A stretch of 57,231 nucleotides of DNA from CAINVV01 sp964506325. Lineage in GTDB: Bacteria > Bacteroidota > Bacteroidia > Bacteroidales > Prolixibacteraceae. Location of the stretch: contig CAZDLO010000013.1 in assembly GCA_964506325.1 (NCBI GenBank), positions 1-57,231 of the forward strand. Direction: 5' to 3'. Within the stretch, counting starts at the first letter, position 1, and each line of letters opens with the position of its first letter. The notes under the pieces are model-generated. The model saw nothing but the letters and a program-made list of their open reading frames with translations, was not told the origin of the DNA and ran no database searches. A program made the translations under genes and the position numbers. This document shows, in pieces, positions 43,701 through 52,923 of the stretch.

Positions 43701-46700
43701 GCCTCAGTTCATTGATCCAGACTTCGGCGGAACGGCTGCCGGTTGAACGCCCTTTGCGGTTCCCTATACCTACCATCATGACGGTAACCTCTGAGAGGTC
43801 GGGATTTCCCTTTATTTTTATCTTGTTCTGGTTGTTGTTCACCCCCTGGTGGATCTTTTCATAAACGTCGCCCATGGTCAGGGAGGAGCCGGTGGAATGC
43901 ATCTCTGCGTTGCGTTCCAGTTTTAGTTCGGGCAGCATCTCGAGGGGAATATATACCCTGTTTTCGGAAGGCCAGACGATGTACCTGTCACCCTCGCTGT
44001 CGTTGTTGTAGTAGCCTGGCGGAGTGAGTTTCAGCGGCACCTCGTATTCATAATAGTTGTACTTGAAGTCCGATCCAATCCTAATGAATACCGAAAGTTC
44101 CTTGTCTCTCAGGGGAGAACCTTCCAGTTTTTCACCATGGACCTCCAGTTTAAGGTTTTTGTACCGTCGAATGTCGACCTTGGTGGTTTTATAGGCGGCT
44201 CTTGCTTCGCCCGGTTCGAGGTCGATCACCTTCATCACCATCGATTGTTCATTCAGCTGGCGAAGCTGGGCATTGGCAGGGTCAATGACACGGTCGACAC
44301 CGGGAGGCAGTACATAGTTTACAGGTTTGCGGTTGCTGTTTTCCTCGATGTTGACTGCTGCGATGTCGAATTGCGACGTTCCGGTTGGCAGGCTGTTATC
44401 CAGGGATACGGCGTTTTCATATCTTCTCCAGTTGGTGCGCACCAGGTCGAGGGTAGCAAAACGCAGAACGACAGGCTTCTTCCACCCGTTCATCAGCATT
44501 CTCATGAAACGGATGGACCTGAAATCGTTGATGGCACCGTAAACTTTGTCGGGTTCGGTAACGGGAACTTTGAACTGGTACCAGGTTATGATAGACTTCT
44601 TGCCGCTTTTGAGGGAAATTTCCGATTTCTTTACATCTGTTATGTAGTTTTTACCCAGGACCATATTTTCGCGGTCAATTTTGAGATTGTACTGAAAATA
44701 CGCCTCGTTTTCACTCAGGGTATTGTCATCATTGATATCTTCCACGTCAGGGATAGAGGTAGCCGCAGTCGGGTAACTTTCGATTGATTGTTCGTTGGTT
44801 GGGGAATTGCTTTCCGTGTTGCTGAAAAATTTGTATCGTTCAAGCAGGTCTCTCTTCTGCTGATCGTAATCACTCCCCCTGAAATAGTGAAAATCGTCGC
44901 TGGAAGGGTCTTTGGTGATTGCCGACAGGGCATTCCCATCTACAAGGGGAAGCAATGAAGTCAAAAAATTCTTGTAGAACAGTGCCTCCTCCTTAGAATT
45001 GACGCCATCCAGTCCGATGTCCTGGTAAATCCTGGACTGGGCCTGATTGTCAAAGGCTTTGACCAGCGACTGCTGTTTTGAAACCCGCCCCCAGGTTGAA
45101 ATATCAATGTCGGAATAGTTACCGTCAGTAGGAAGGCCGTGTTCAAAGGATTTTCTTCCATCCCTGAGGATGTCTTCAGAAACTGAACCAAGATGAAATA
45201 CCAGGTTTCCCCCGGGATTTTCCCGGCCCAGGGTATCTTCCGCAAAAGGATCCATCATCCAGAATTCGATGTATTCGACATTGGTAGATTCAAAGTCGCT
45301 GGTTTCAATTTTGCGCATGATTCCGCCCCACCTGCTTTCGGGATTTGAGAGCAATCCATCTCTTGCCACACCTGATGAAAAGGAGGAAGGACTGGTTTCA
45401 AAATTATAGGGGCCTCTTTCCTGCGGATAAAATGCAAGGTCTAAAGTCGGAATATTGGTAGGCTGCCCGATCGGATTTTCCCTGTTCGGATAGATCTCGG
45501 CCTGGAATACCTCCCTCACCCGGTGGTCATCCAGCATCTGTTGCTGAAGTATATAGGAAGGAGCCGTATTTCGCTGCATAAAGGGGTCGATCACATACCA
45601 GGCAAGCCGGGCCCTGTTATATCCGTAGGCAAGGTTGTTGATAAGGTCGCCTTCCGGGAATTTTTCATTGCCCTGGGGAGTACTCGCCAATGACCATCCA
45701 TAATAGGTTTTCAAATTTATCGGTGTAACGGTCCCTTCAAAATCGTCCAGGTAAACAGCTCCTTCTTTGGAGATTGCCTTAGCGTGGCCCGGGAACAACC
45801 TGGCCCATTCCATTTCAACAGCTATTTTGGACTCCTCCGTGGTGGACAGAAACGGAAGGGCATTCACCGCCTTGGTCATGAACGGGACAGAAGCGGTATA
45901 GGTACCGTTGAACCCGACCATTGTATTTGAAATCGGATCTTCCCCGTAGTTAACCTTTTGTGTCAATGGTTTTTCCAACAGGTACATCACGGTAGACCCA
46001 ATGTTGAAATTTTTATTGATTTCGTAATTGAGATGGGTCCCAAGCATTGTCTTCCTCTGCATACTGAACAGATCCTGGCTCTCTGTGGAAATGGAGATTG
46101 GCGTGCCGGCTTCGAGCAGTCCCTGGTTGATTACTTTAACGCGACCCTGGGTATAATCGACGATGTAATCCACATCTTCCTGCAGTTGCCTTCCTCCGGC
46201 CATTACTTTGACGGATCCCCTAGCAATATCCAGGGCGTCAAGTGATATGTCGCTGTTGGACAGTCCTTTGTAGCTTCCTTTGAGGCGGTACTTGTTTTTT
46301 TCTGCATCCTGTTCCGCTGCTGTCTTGGAGTCTTTGTAAAGGGTAGAATAAACATACTTACTGGTAGCAGCGGCATCTCCCTTGAATTTTTTTTCCAGGT
46401 TGGAACCGAAAGGCTGGACTACCGGGAAAATGATCCGGCCTTTGGTGGCATCAATGGTTATCCGGTCGATGAAATCGAAAATCCCATCCGGGTAAGGATC
46501 TTTCTGGTTGTTCAGGTTGTCGAGGTTCATGACCCTTAGCAGGTTTTGTTCCTTGAGCGGTCCGTCAGGCAGGTAATTCAAGTCGGTCCCAGAGACATCG
46601 TTCCGGTACAGCACATCCAGTTTGAACTCTTCGCCGGAGAGCCTTTGCGACTGGATGTTGTAGATATTTTTCATCATCAGGTCCCAGTTCTTGAATTTGG

Positions 46701-48273
46701 GATTGAGGTTGGTTCCTTTCAGCAATTTCAGCACCAGGGTTTTAGGTGCTTCTATACCGTCTGTTGAGAATTCCCCTACCTGGAAGGTCTGCCCGTTGGC
46801 TGTGTACTGGTATGCGACAGCCAGAATCTCATCCGTGTTGAGGGCCATGTTCAGGGAGATGTAACCCAGCTGGCGGTTGACGGTATATTCTGTGGAATCG
46901 AGGCGCCTCGCATTTTCAATTTTCTCATAATCACGACCGGGGATAAAACCACGGGAAGAGAGTGGTTTAAGGGCTTCGTTGAGCCTTGCGATGTCCCGGA
47001 TATCCGGATAATTGGCAGTCAGCACCTTGTACAATCCGTTGATATCGTTGTTGGGAAGCTGGTTGTAGGGGTATGACAGGCCCGGAGTGTCGGAAAATTC
47101 CGGAATCGTCTGGTTCTGCTTATTGACCCCGTATTCACCGAGGTCGAGCAGGGCAAGGATGTTGCGTGATTCCTGAAAGCGGCTTGATTTATTGGTAACC
47201 CAAACTTCCACCTTGCTGAAAGTTATTGAAGTTTTCAGCACCGGAAGTTCTGATAATACGTCGTCGTAGGTGTTGTAAAAGTGATGGCCGGCGAAGAAGT
47301 TCCTGTTGGCATCGTAGTTGGTGGCGTTGATCTCAAACTTTGTTTGCTGTGCACCTCCCTGGGTATTGATTACCTTTGTCTCACCCTTCTGTTGTGAAAA
47401 CAGGGCCGTCACGGAAAGTTTGCCAAACTGCAGGTCGGTTTTCACCCCGAAGAGATTGGTGCCTCCCCTGATAAGGGTTCCTGTCAGAGGCATCGAGACA
47501 TTTCCGGCTTCCACATTCCTCAGTATCTCGTCTTCGTTTCCCGTGTAGGTGAGTTTGATTTTATTCTCGAAATCAAAGGTTGCATCTGTGTTGTAATTGA
47601 ATCTTATCTTCAGCCTGTCGCCAACTTCCCCATCCAGGCTCACATTAATTTTCTGGTCGAAGTCGAATGTTGTATTCCGCTGCATTTTTGTGGGAATGGC
47701 AGGGTTCTCTATTTTATTGCTTTTGAGGCCCAGGCTCATTTCGACATACCCCTGGGGGCGGATGTTCACCAAGCTGCTGCCGAACACCTTGCTGAATGCC
47801 TCTCCGCCAATCTGAAACTGCGGAATTACCTGGGAACTTCTTTCAAAGGATTGCTGTGCAATTTTACTTCTCCAGTACCTGTCGATGGATTCTTTGAGGT
47901 CGGTATGAAGGAATTCGTGCAAACTGAGTGCCCCGGGAAGACGGTATTCAATATCACCTGCCTTTTCAACAATCAGGTATTGGCCCGAGAGGGCATCATA
48001 AATGACTTCCGTCCTGATGTTATTCGGTTTTTTCAGGTATATCGCGGTGCTGTCCCTATCATAGAGGCGGGAAAAAGTATTTTCTTTTTTCTTCGCCCTG
48101 AGATGGACCAGCGCAGTATCAGTGACGGCAGAATCAGGTACAGGAGAAAAATAAGCATCAAAACTCCTGTGCGCAGCATTCGGGGATCCACTGGATGCGT
48201 TACTGTGCCAAAATATTGCAATACATGCCGTAAGCGATGCTGCAAGGAAGAATCTGAAAAATACTTTTTTCAA
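40777..48273 (-). CDS. sprA: T9SS outer membrane translocon SprA/Sov
   Basis: SprA is the giant beta-barrel (36 strands in known structures) through which type IX secretion cargo leaves the cell. The 2498-residue protein has a signal peptide (KKVFFRFFLAASLTACIAIF), repeated SprA_N segments (QIGGEAFSKVFGSSLVNIRPQG; DFDQKINVSLDGEVGDRLKI; GNVSMPLTGTLIRGGTNLF) and many alternating aromatic beta-strands to the end. Length matches Sov (about 2,500) and exceeds F. johnsoniae SprA. The start codon is TTG at 48273, 5 bases after the ruvA stop; the next Met is far inside, so TTG is needed for the signal peptide. PorV and plug partners are not in the window. Confidence 0.97.
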   Translation of the reverse strand: MKKVFFRFFLAASLTACIAIFWHSNASSGSPNAAHRSFDAYFSPVPDSAVTDTALVHLRAKKKENTFSRLYDRDSTAIYLKKPNNIRTEVIYDALSGQYLIVEKAGDIEYRLPGALSLHEFLHTDLKESIDRYWRSKIAQQSFERSSQVIPQFQIGGEAFSKVFGSSLVNIRPQGYVEMSLGLKSNKIENPAIPTKMQRNTTFDFDQKINVSLDGEVGDRLKIRFNYNTDATFDFENKIKLTYTGNEDEILRNVEAGNVSMPLTGTLIRGGTNLFGVKTDLQFGKLSVTALFSQQKGETKVINTQGGAQQTKFEINATNYDANRNFFAGHHFYNTYDDVLSELPVLKTSITFSKVEVWVTNKSSRFQESRNILALLDLGEYGVNKQNQTIPEFSDTPGLSYPYNQLPNNDINGLYKVLTANYPDIRDIARLNEALKPLSSRGFIPGRDYEKIENARRLDSTEYTVNRQLGYISLNMALNTDEILAVAYQYTANGQTFQVGEFSTDGIEAPKTLVLKLLKGTNLNPKFKNWDLMMKNIYNIQSQRLSGEEFKLDVLYRNDVSGTDLNYLPDGPLKEQNLLRVMNLDNLNNQKDPYPDGIFDFIDRITIDATKGRIIFPVVQPFGSNLEKKFKGDAAATSKYVYSTLYKDSKTAAEQDAEKNKYRLKGSYKGLSNSDISLDALDIARGSVKVMAGGRQLQEDVDYIVDYTQGRVKVINQGLLEAGTPISISTESQDLFSMQRKTMLGTHLNYEINKNFNIGSTVMYLLEKPLTQKVNYGEDPISNTMVGFNGTYTASVPFMTKAVNALPFLSTTEESKIAVEMEWARLFPGHAKAISKEGAVYLDDFEGTVTPINLKTYYGWSLASTPQGNEKFPEGDLINNLAYGYNRARLAWYVIDPFMQRNTAPSYILQQQMLDDHRVREVFQAEIYPNRENPIGQPTNIPTLDLAFYPQERGPYNFETSPSSFSSGVARDGLLSNPESRWGGIMRKIETSDFESTNVEYIEFWMMDPFAEDTLGRENPGGNLVFHLGSVSEDILRDGRKSFEHGLPTDGNYSDIDISTWGRVSKQQSLVKAFDNQAQSRIYQDIGLDGVNSKEEALFYKNFLTSLLPLVDGNALSAITKDPSSDDFHYFRGSDYDQQKRDLLERYKFFSNTESNSPTNEQSIESYPTAATSIPDVEDINDDNTLSENEAYFQYNLKIDRENMVLGKNYITDVKKSEISLKSGKKSIITWYQFKVPVTEPDKVYGAINDFRSIRFMRMLMNGWKKPVVLRFATLDLVRTNWRRYENAVSLDNSLPTGTSQFDIAAVNIEENSNRKPVNYVLPPGVDRVIDPANAQLRQLNEQSMVMKVIDLEPGEARAAYKTTKVDIRRYKNLKLEVHGEKLEGSPLRDKELSVFIRIGSDFKYNYYEYEVPLKLTPPGYYNNDSEGDRYIVWPSENRVYIPLEMLPELKLERNAEMHSTGSSLTMGDVYEKIHQGVNNNQNKIKIKGNPDLSEVTVMMVGIGNRKGRSTGSRSAEVWINELRLTDFEEKGGWAAIGRVSGNLADLGTYSFSGRYLTTGFGDIDSKMSNRSIDDTKEYDVSTNLELGKFFKPESGVRIPMYMSFSKAIATPEYSPVDKDVKLNEALDNAETKAARDSIKKISLDYSSRKSINFTNVQIDKPNKDREDRFYDISNFSASYSFNQYQHGDVNTLVESTQNSRTLLTYLFNSRPKSIDPFKSVSFLKPKSLALIRDFNFSLTPAQVSIRSDMNNVQSELQYRNITNPDFILPASYQKDFLWNRYYDFRFDLTRSLKLDFSAVNTSRIGDPNDVSIQYKSEYEARKDTISRSIMEGGKNIHYHHTWNLIYSIPVNKLPLLEWTSASLNYQAGYDWDLAAVTRSSYVLGNAISNMSSLQFNGQLDFLQLYNKVPYLRAVNQKYGEFSRGRRESLETNRQRYARGQNTAAKKYLEDNVKLQKNAPYSFFHKLASASVLVKVTDKSGKPVAGQVKVVNDNRVIFTPSADCDLAKIEIAPQKDKDAKSGLKLGELTARFLMMVYNFNLSYTSNGGTSLYGYLPGSSLFGMENYSGGTGTSMSPGLPFILGQQDDNFGLQAANRDWITRDTIVNKPYVMSHSTRLNLRAKIIPVPDLKVELTANRLFARNASEFLIYNQGNGWDAYNNSFTGNFSMSVMSIGTSFEKLGKAYVQASGGWDKFQQNREIIAQRLDAGRVPNPEFGYQPGQVDPATGFPAGYGPTSQEVLIPSFFAAYTGKSADKVELTPFPSAKFMMPNWRIQYSGAVSKIAGLQNVMKSMNIMHDYRSTYNVGTYISNMNFETAADGFSYIRDAQNNFMPLQDVTAININETFNPLFDIDVTWLNNVTTRIEYRKSRNITMSLTNNQATEMYNNEASLGLGYRFENMKLFIKTKNSSKMVNNDLNLRADVTYGKNKTVLRKLVETNTQLTAGQDALAIKFSADYNLSEVFLVRFFYDRIVNSPYISNAYRTTNSNIGISFRFTLLQ

Positions 48274-48278
48274 TTTGG

Positions 48279-48860
48279 TTAAAAACTCTTTAACGCTAAC
48301 TTGATCAGGTTTTCAACGGTTATTGCCGGTTGTGCGGTGAGGACTTGGTCTACCAGTTTTTCAATTGCTTTTTTGTTGAACCCGAGCATCTCCAAGGCCG
48401 TAATTGCCTCAGAACGTACGGGATTCTCACCTGTCCGGAACAGAAGATCTCCTGCAGTTGTTTTACCTATTTTATCTTTTAGGTCGATGATGACTCTTTG
48501 AGCCGTTTTTATTCCAATGCCTTTTATGTTCTTCAACAAGCCGACGTTTTCATTCAGAATGGCATGCTGCAACTCTTCCGGCTTGTGCGAGGAGAGCATC
48601 ATGATGGCAGTATTGGCTCCGATGCCATTCACGGAGATCAGTAACCTGAACAGTTCACGTTCTGATTCTCCGGAAAAACCGTAAAGAATATGGGCATCTT
48701 CACGGATTACCTGGTGGAGGAATAATTTTACTCTTTCACTGCCGTGAAGCTGGGAATAGGTTGTCAGAGAAATGTGAACAAAATACCCTATTTCACCGGC
48801 TTCAACAATGATACCGGCAGGAGTTAGGCTTGTCACAGTTCCTTTAATATATTCAAACAT
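48279..48860 (-). CDS. ruvA: Holliday junction DNA helicase subunit RuvA
   Basis: RuvA binds four-way junctions and loads the RuvB motor during recombination repair. The 193 residues start MFEYIKGTVTSLTPAGIIVEAGEIGYFVHIS, an OB-fold, followed by helix-hairpin-helix motifs (LLISVNGIGANTAIMML; LLKNIKGIGIKTAQRVIIDLKDK) and the C-terminal RuvB-contact domain. RuvB is not nearby. It is 22 bases after pdxA and directly before sprA, the linkage typical of Bacteroidota. Confidence 0.96.
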   Translation of the reverse strand: MFEYIKGTVTSLTPAGIIVEAGEIGYFVHISLTTYSQLHGSERVKLFLHQVIREDAHILYGFSGESERELFRLLISVNGIGANTAIMMLSSHKPEELQHAILNENVGLLKNIKGIGIKTAQRVIIDLKDKIGKTTAGDLLFRTGENPVRSEAITALEMLGFNKKAIEKLVDQVLTAQPAITVENLIKLALKSF

Positions 48861-48882
48861 AGGCGATTAAATGTTTAGGCGA

Positions 48883-49944
48883 TTATTCTCCGCCTGTCCG
48901 GTCGATTTCGTGGTGCTTCAGCGGGTTTTTGGACAGTTCCCTGAACAGTTTCCTGGATTCGAATACATCAATGGCCAGGTAGATGGCATTTCTGAAGGAA
49001 TCCTCCGAAGCGGTTCCTGTACCTGCGATATCGTAGGCGGTGCCGTGACCCGGTGAAGTTCTTACAATGGGCAATCCGGCGGTAAAATTGACACCTGATT
49101 CAAAAGCCAGCACTTTGAAAGGAATCAGTCCCTGGTCGTGGTACATGGCAAGTATGGCATCGAATTTCTTGTAATCCCCGGATCCGAAGAAACCGTCGGC
49201 GGCAAAAGGCCCCAACGCGATGATTCCCTCTTCGCTTGCCTGTTTAATGGCAGGCCTGATGATCTCCTGGTCTTCTGTCCCTATTACCCCGTTATCGCCG
49301 GCATGGGGGTTTAGCCCGAGAACAGCGATCCTTGGTTTCCGGATAGAAAAATCCTCAAGCACAGTTTTGTGGAGGATTCGGATATTGGAGAGTATTTTTT
49401 CTTTGGTAAGGGTCTGAGGAACCTGCTGCAAGGGAATATGACCTGTCACGACACCTACTTTAAGCTGGTCGTTGACCATCAGCATCATGTAGTTTTTGGC
49501 ATCGAATTCATTGGCAAAAAACTCGGTGTGGCCAGGAAACTTAAAATTATCGGACTGGATATTCTCTTTGTTGATGGGCGCGGTGACCACTACATCAATA
49601 TCCCCTGATTTCAGGTCTTTCACGGCTGCCTGAAGCGAAAGCAGGGCAGCTTCGCCTGCTTCCGGCGTGGATTTGCCCAATTCTACACGTATTTCTTCAT
49701 CGACGCAATTGATGATATTGACCCGCTTGGCATTGGCTTCACGTGCATTGGATATCTGGTTGAAACTGAACAATTCAACATCCAGGGCTTTCCGATGGTA
49801 GGCAGCAACTTTTGGCGAGCCATAGACAATCGGGGTGCATGTTTCCAATAATCTACTATCTGCCAGTGTTTTAATGATTATTTCGTATCCAATGCCGTTG
49901 ATGTCTCCATGAGTGATTCCTATTCGAAGTTTATGTTGATCCAT
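48883..49944 (-). CDS. pdxA: 4-hydroxythreonine-4-phosphate dehydrogenase PdxA
   Basis: NAD-dependent oxidation step of DXP-dependent pyridoxal phosphate synthesis. The 353-residue protein has GITHGDINGIGYEII at the start, APINKENIQSDNFKFPGHTEFFA with a metal-binding His, LGLNPHAGDNGVIG and AMYHDQGLIPFKVLAF with two more metal ligands, and SPGHGTAYDIAGTGTA. PLP is needed by several enzymes here (SufS, GlgP, SpeA). It is followed by ruvA after 22 bases. Confidence 0.94.
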   Translation of the reverse strand: MDQHKLRIGITHGDINGIGYEIIIKTLADSRLLETCTPIVYGSPKVAAYHRKALDVELFSFNQISNAREANAKRVNIINCVDEEIRVELGKSTPEAGEAALLSLQAAVKDLKSGDIDVVVTAPINKENIQSDNFKFPGHTEFFANEFDAKNYMMLMVNDQLKVGVVTGHIPLQQVPQTLTKEKILSNIRILHKTVLEDFSIRKPRIAVLGLNPHAGDNGVIGTEDQEIIRPAIKQASEEGIIALGPFAADGFFGSGDYKKFDAILAMYHDQGLIPFKVLAFESGVNFTAGLPIVRTSPGHGTAYDIAGTGTASEDSFRNAIYLAIDVFESRKLFRELSKNPLKHHEIDRTGGE

Positions 49945-49994
49945 AAGGGTTTGTTTATTGTTAAGAAAGGCATTTGCCTTTTTTCTTTGTTTGT

Positions 49995-50002
49995 CAAATT
50001 TA
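49995..50002 (-). promoter_or_regulatory. Candidate -7 box for pdxA-ruvA-sprA-rnhB
   Basis: CAAATTTA on the plus strand reads TAAATTTG on the minus strand, 51 bases before the pdxA ATG, matching TAnnTTTG. No TTG is visible at the -33 position. A short hairpin (AAAGGCA at 49966-49972 with TGCCTTT at 49975-49981) lies between it and the start codon. Confidence 0.35.
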
Positions 50003-50035
50003 AACTTTTCTTGGTATAATCGGGATCTACTTAAC

Positions 50036-51490
50036 CTAATTTAACCGTGGGGTCAAACTCTTAACCAAAAGGTTGAAAAAATCGACCAAAAGTCTTACTC
50101 CGACAGCTGTTCCGCCTACTGTACGGTAGTGATCGGCGGCATGCAGGTAGGAAGGTCCTGCGATGTCGAGATGTATCCACGGGAAGTCGGCAAACCTCTG
50201 GAGGAATTTGCCGGCGGTTATTGCGCCCGCTTCCCCTCCCCCGATATTTTTCATGTCGGCGATGGAAGATTTGATCATCTCATCGTATTCTTCCCAGAGA
50301 GGAAGTTCAACGATACGTTCGTTCACCCTGTCTCCTGCCGTTTTAAGCAGGTCGAAATGATCCCTGCAATCTTTTCCCATTGCGGCGATTCCGTGTATCC
50401 CGAGGGTCATGGCTGCTGAGCCGGTCAGTGTTGCAAGGTCTATCACCAGCATGGGATTGTATTTTTTCGCATAGCACAGTGCGTCGGCAAGTATGAGTCT
50501 TCCTTCGGCGTCGGTATTGAGTACTTCGACTGTTGCGCCATTTGAGATGGTAATAACATCCCCCGGTGTAACAGCGTTGCCTCCCGGACGATTGTCTGTG
50601 GCCGGAACCAGTGCCACCAGGTGCAAAGGGAGCCGGTGCAGGGCAGCTGTGCAAATGGCAGCAGCCACGGCGGCACCCCCTGCCATGTCACTTTTCATAT
50701 AGTCCATTGATTTGGCGGTAGGTTTCAGGCTGAGACCGCCGGTATCAAATACTATCCCTTTTCCAACCAGGACTATCGGCTGATCGTTCAGGCAGTTTTC
50801 GGGCTTCCATTCCAGAATGGTAAATGTCGGAGGATCAAGGCTTCCCTTGTTAACAGCCAGCAAACCTCCCATGCCCAGTGATTCGATCTGTTCCCTGCCC
50901 AGGATTTCGGCCTGAATTCCTGCCTCTTTGCCCATTTGCTGAAGCCTGGAGCTTAACATTTCCGCATTAAGGCTGATAACCGGTTCATTGACCAGATCAC
51001 GTGCTTTTATCACTGCCTCTGACAATGAAGAAAGTTCTTCGAGTTGTTTTCCGGTGACCATCTCATCGTTCAGCCTGATTTCCTGCAGGGTGGTCCTCGC
51101 TTTTTCGGGTTTGGAATTGTACTTCAGAAACTGGTAGCTTCCCAGTATTGCACCCTCGGTAAATGCCAGTATATCAGAAGGGTCGTCCGTGAATGAGGTT
51201 ATCTCAACTTCAGTGATCTTTTCATTTTTGGCCCATTGTGCCATTTCATTGCCTTTTCTTCTCCATGCCTCCAGGATTGACCATTCGTCCCTGGCCGGAG
51301 GTATAGCTGTTATCAGCAATTTGCTGGTGAAGCGGTTGATCTCTACCAGCCTTTGTTCATTGTTCAACCTGGAAAGCAGGTAGTTATATTCTTCGGTGCT
51401 GATTTCCAGCCTTGACAGGCCGGCAGTTTCTTTGAGCAGGAAGATTTGATTTGGAACCGGAGTTCCCGGAATACTTTTTTTGAGGATCAT
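50036..51490 (-). CDS. Leucyl aminopeptidase (M17 family)
   Basis: Cytosolic metallo-aminopeptidase. The 484-residue protein has the M17 catalytic half: VGKGIVFDTGGLSLKP, YMKSDMAGGAAVAAA, LVALVPATDNRPGGNA and the signature NTDAEGRLILADAL, with the two-zinc Asp/Glu/Lys ligands in these segments. I chose the ATG at 51490: the frame is open to a TTG at 51538, but a TAATTTTG promoter box covers that TTG. The N-terminal half is the usual divergent regulatory domain. Divergent from mqnC. Confidence 0.92.
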   Translation of the reverse strand: MILKKSIPGTPVPNQIFLLKETAGLSRLEISTEEYNYLLSRLNNEQRLVEINRFTSKLLITAIPPARDEWSILEAWRRKGNEMAQWAKNEKITEVEITSFTDDPSDILAFTEGAILGSYQFLKYNSKPEKARTTLQEIRLNDEMVTGKQLEELSSLSEAVIKARDLVNEPVISLNAEMLSSRLQQMGKEAGIQAEILGREQIESLGMGGLLAVNKGSLDPPTFTILEWKPENCLNDQPIVLVGKGIVFDTGGLSLKPTAKSMDYMKSDMAGGAAVAAAICTAALHRLPLHLVALVPATDNRPGGNAVTPGDVITISNGATVEVLNTDAEGRLILADALCYAKKYNPMLVIDLATLTGSAAMTLGIHGIAAMGKDCRDHFDLLKTAGDRVNERIVELPLWEEYDEMIKSSIADMKNIGGGEAGAITAGKFLQRFADFPWIHLDIAGPSYLHAADHYRTVGGTAVGVRLLVDFFNLLVKSLTPRLN

Positions 51491-51535
51491 GGCTATGAGT
51501 CTATTGTTTGTGTACCATTCAAAATCGTTTAGGCT

Positions 51536-51552
51536 CAAAATTACTACCTTTA
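51536..51552. promoter_or_regulatory. Adjacent -7 boxes for aminopeptidase and mqnC (candidate)
   Basis: CAAAATTA at 51536-51543 reads TAATTTTG towards the aminopeptidase gene (46 bases before its ATG), and TACCTTTA at 51545-51552 is a near match towards mqnC (33 bases before its ATG). -33 elements are not clear for either. Confidence 0.3.
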
Positions 51553-51584
51553 ACCCAATAAAAATGAAAAAAGGGAAATGAATA

Positions 51585-52706
51585 ATGGAAAGTGAAGAAT
51601 CACTGTTTCAAAGGGCCCTGCGTCTTGAACCACTGACTGTAACGGAAGGACTTCAACTTTTCCTGGAAGCTCCGACCCCGGACCTTGTCTGGGTGGCTGA
51701 TGCCCTGAGGCAGATGCATAAACCGGGGAAGGTCGTTACCTGGATGATTGACAGGAATGTAAATATCACCAACATATGTATTTCAGGATGTACCTTCTGT
51801 AATTTCCACAGGAAGATTACCGGTGAGGGGACCTATACCACCACCATGGAGGAGTACCATCAGAAGATTGACCAGATGATACAGCTGGGCGGCAACCAGT
51901 TGCTGCTTCAGGGAGGCATGCATCCGCGCTATGGCCTGAAATTTTATACCGATCTGTTCAGCGCGCTGAAACAAAAGTATCCGGAGGTCAGACTTCATGC
52001 TCTTGGTCCGCCGGAAGTGGTGCATATTGCGAGAAAAGAGCGGATGCCGTTCAGGGAAGTCCTGGAGAAGCTGATGGAAGCAGGGCTTGACAGTTTGCCG
52101 GGTGCCGGGGCTGAAATTTTGTGTGACCGTGTCAGGAAGGAGATTTCCCCCGGGAAAGCTTCGGCCCATGATTGGCTCGAAGTGATGAAAGAAGCTCACC
52201 AGCTCCGCATGCTGACTTCCGCCACCATGATGTTTGGCCACATTGAGACACCGTACGAAAGAATGGAGCACCTGGTCAAGCTCAGGGACCTTCAGTCCCA
52301 AAAACCTGAAGGAAGTCCGGGTTTCAAAGCCTTTATTCCCTGGCCATTCATGTCGGAAGGTACCTTGCTGGGGAAGAGCAAAGAGGTCAAAACCACCTAT
52401 CCCATTGATTACATCAGAATGATAGCATTAAGCAGGATCATGCTTAACAATTTTGAAAATATCCAGGCCTCATGGCTGACTGTCGGAAGGGAGACCGGGC
52501 AGATGGCCCTGCATTCCGGTGCCAATGACCTTGGGTCGATTATGATTGAAGAGAATGTTGTTTCGGCTGCCGGGGCCTCATTTTCCATGGATGCCATCCA
52601 GATGCAAAAATGCATCCGGGATGCAGGATTTACGCCACAACTCAGGAACCAGGCCTACGAGCCGGTAAGTCTGCCCCCGGCCCTTGAAGCCGAAGCAGCC
52701 CACTGA
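51585..52706 (+). CDS. mqnC: Cyclic dehypoxanthine futalosine synthase MqnC
   Basis: Radical SAM enzyme of the futalosine route to menaquinone; it cyclises dehypoxanthine futalosine. In 373 residues the cluster-binding CISGCTFC holds Cys65, Cys69 and Cys72, preceded by VVTWMIDRNVNITNI; LLQGGMHP, GLDSLPGAGAEIL, TSATMMFGHIET, FKAFIPWPF and GANDLGSIMIEENVVSAAG are typical of MqnC rather than MqnE. Other mqn genes are not nearby. The ATG follows GAAAAAAGGGAAATGAATA, which may carry a weak ribosome site. Confidence 0.92.
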   Translation: MESEESLFQRALRLEPLTVTEGLQLFLEAPTPDLVWVADALRQMHKPGKVVTWMIDRNVNITNICISGCTFCNFHRKITGEGTYTTTMEEYHQKIDQMIQLGGNQLLLQGGMHPRYGLKFYTDLFSALKQKYPEVRLHALGPPEVVHIARKERMPFREVLEKLMEAGLDSLPGAGAEILCDRVRKEISPGKASAHDWLEVMKEAHQLRMLTSATMMFGHIETPYERMEHLVKLRDLQSQKPEGSPGFKAFIPWPFMSEGTLLGKSKEVKTTYPIDYIRMIALSRIMLNNFENIQASWLTVGRETGQMALHSGANDLGSIMIEENVVSAAGASFSMDAIQMQKCIRDAGFTPQLRNQAYEPVSLPPALEAEAAH

Positions 52707-52737
52707 TAATTAATGCATAAATAAAAAAAACATATAT

Positions 52738-52772
52738 AATTTGAATATTATTTAATATTTTAAGGTCAAATT
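52738..52772. repeat. AT-rich nested inverted repeat between mqnC and speA
   Basis: AATTTGA at 52738-52744 pairs with TCAAATT at 52766-52772, enclosing AATATT at 52744-52749 and 52754-52759, which can also pair. It lies 32-66 bases past the mqnC stop, so it may act as a weak terminator or a protein-binding site upstream of speA. Confidence 0.35.
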
Positions 52773-52827
52773 GAATACCCTTCCAATCATTTTCGTTTGG
52801 TGCGAAAACATCCTAATGGGTATTTAG

Positions 52828-52835
52828 TACCTTTG
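52828..52835 (+). promoter_or_regulatory. Candidate speA -7 box (TACCTTTG)
   Basis: TACCTTTG matches the Bacteroidota TAnnTTTG element exactly, 88 bases before the speA ATG. A TTTG at 52796-52799 is the nearest -33-like element but is somewhat too far (28-base spacer). The leader would be about 80 bases. Confidence 0.45.
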
Positions 52836-52923
52836 CGCAAAGAATCCGGACGGGTACAATGATACTGTCACGCAGGACAAGGATTGTACGGACGAATCTA
52901 TCAACGAATTAGAAGATATTGAA

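Noticed and set aside
44137..44787. 216-codon plus-strand frame within sprA
   Set aside because: Antisense to sprA with no motif or start signal; long shadow frames are expected in a 7.5 kb gene.
49966..49981. Hairpin AAAGGCA-TT-TGCCTTT as a terminator after the aminopeptidase
   Set aside because: The T-run is on the plus strand, while the gene is on the minus strand, and the loop is only two bases.
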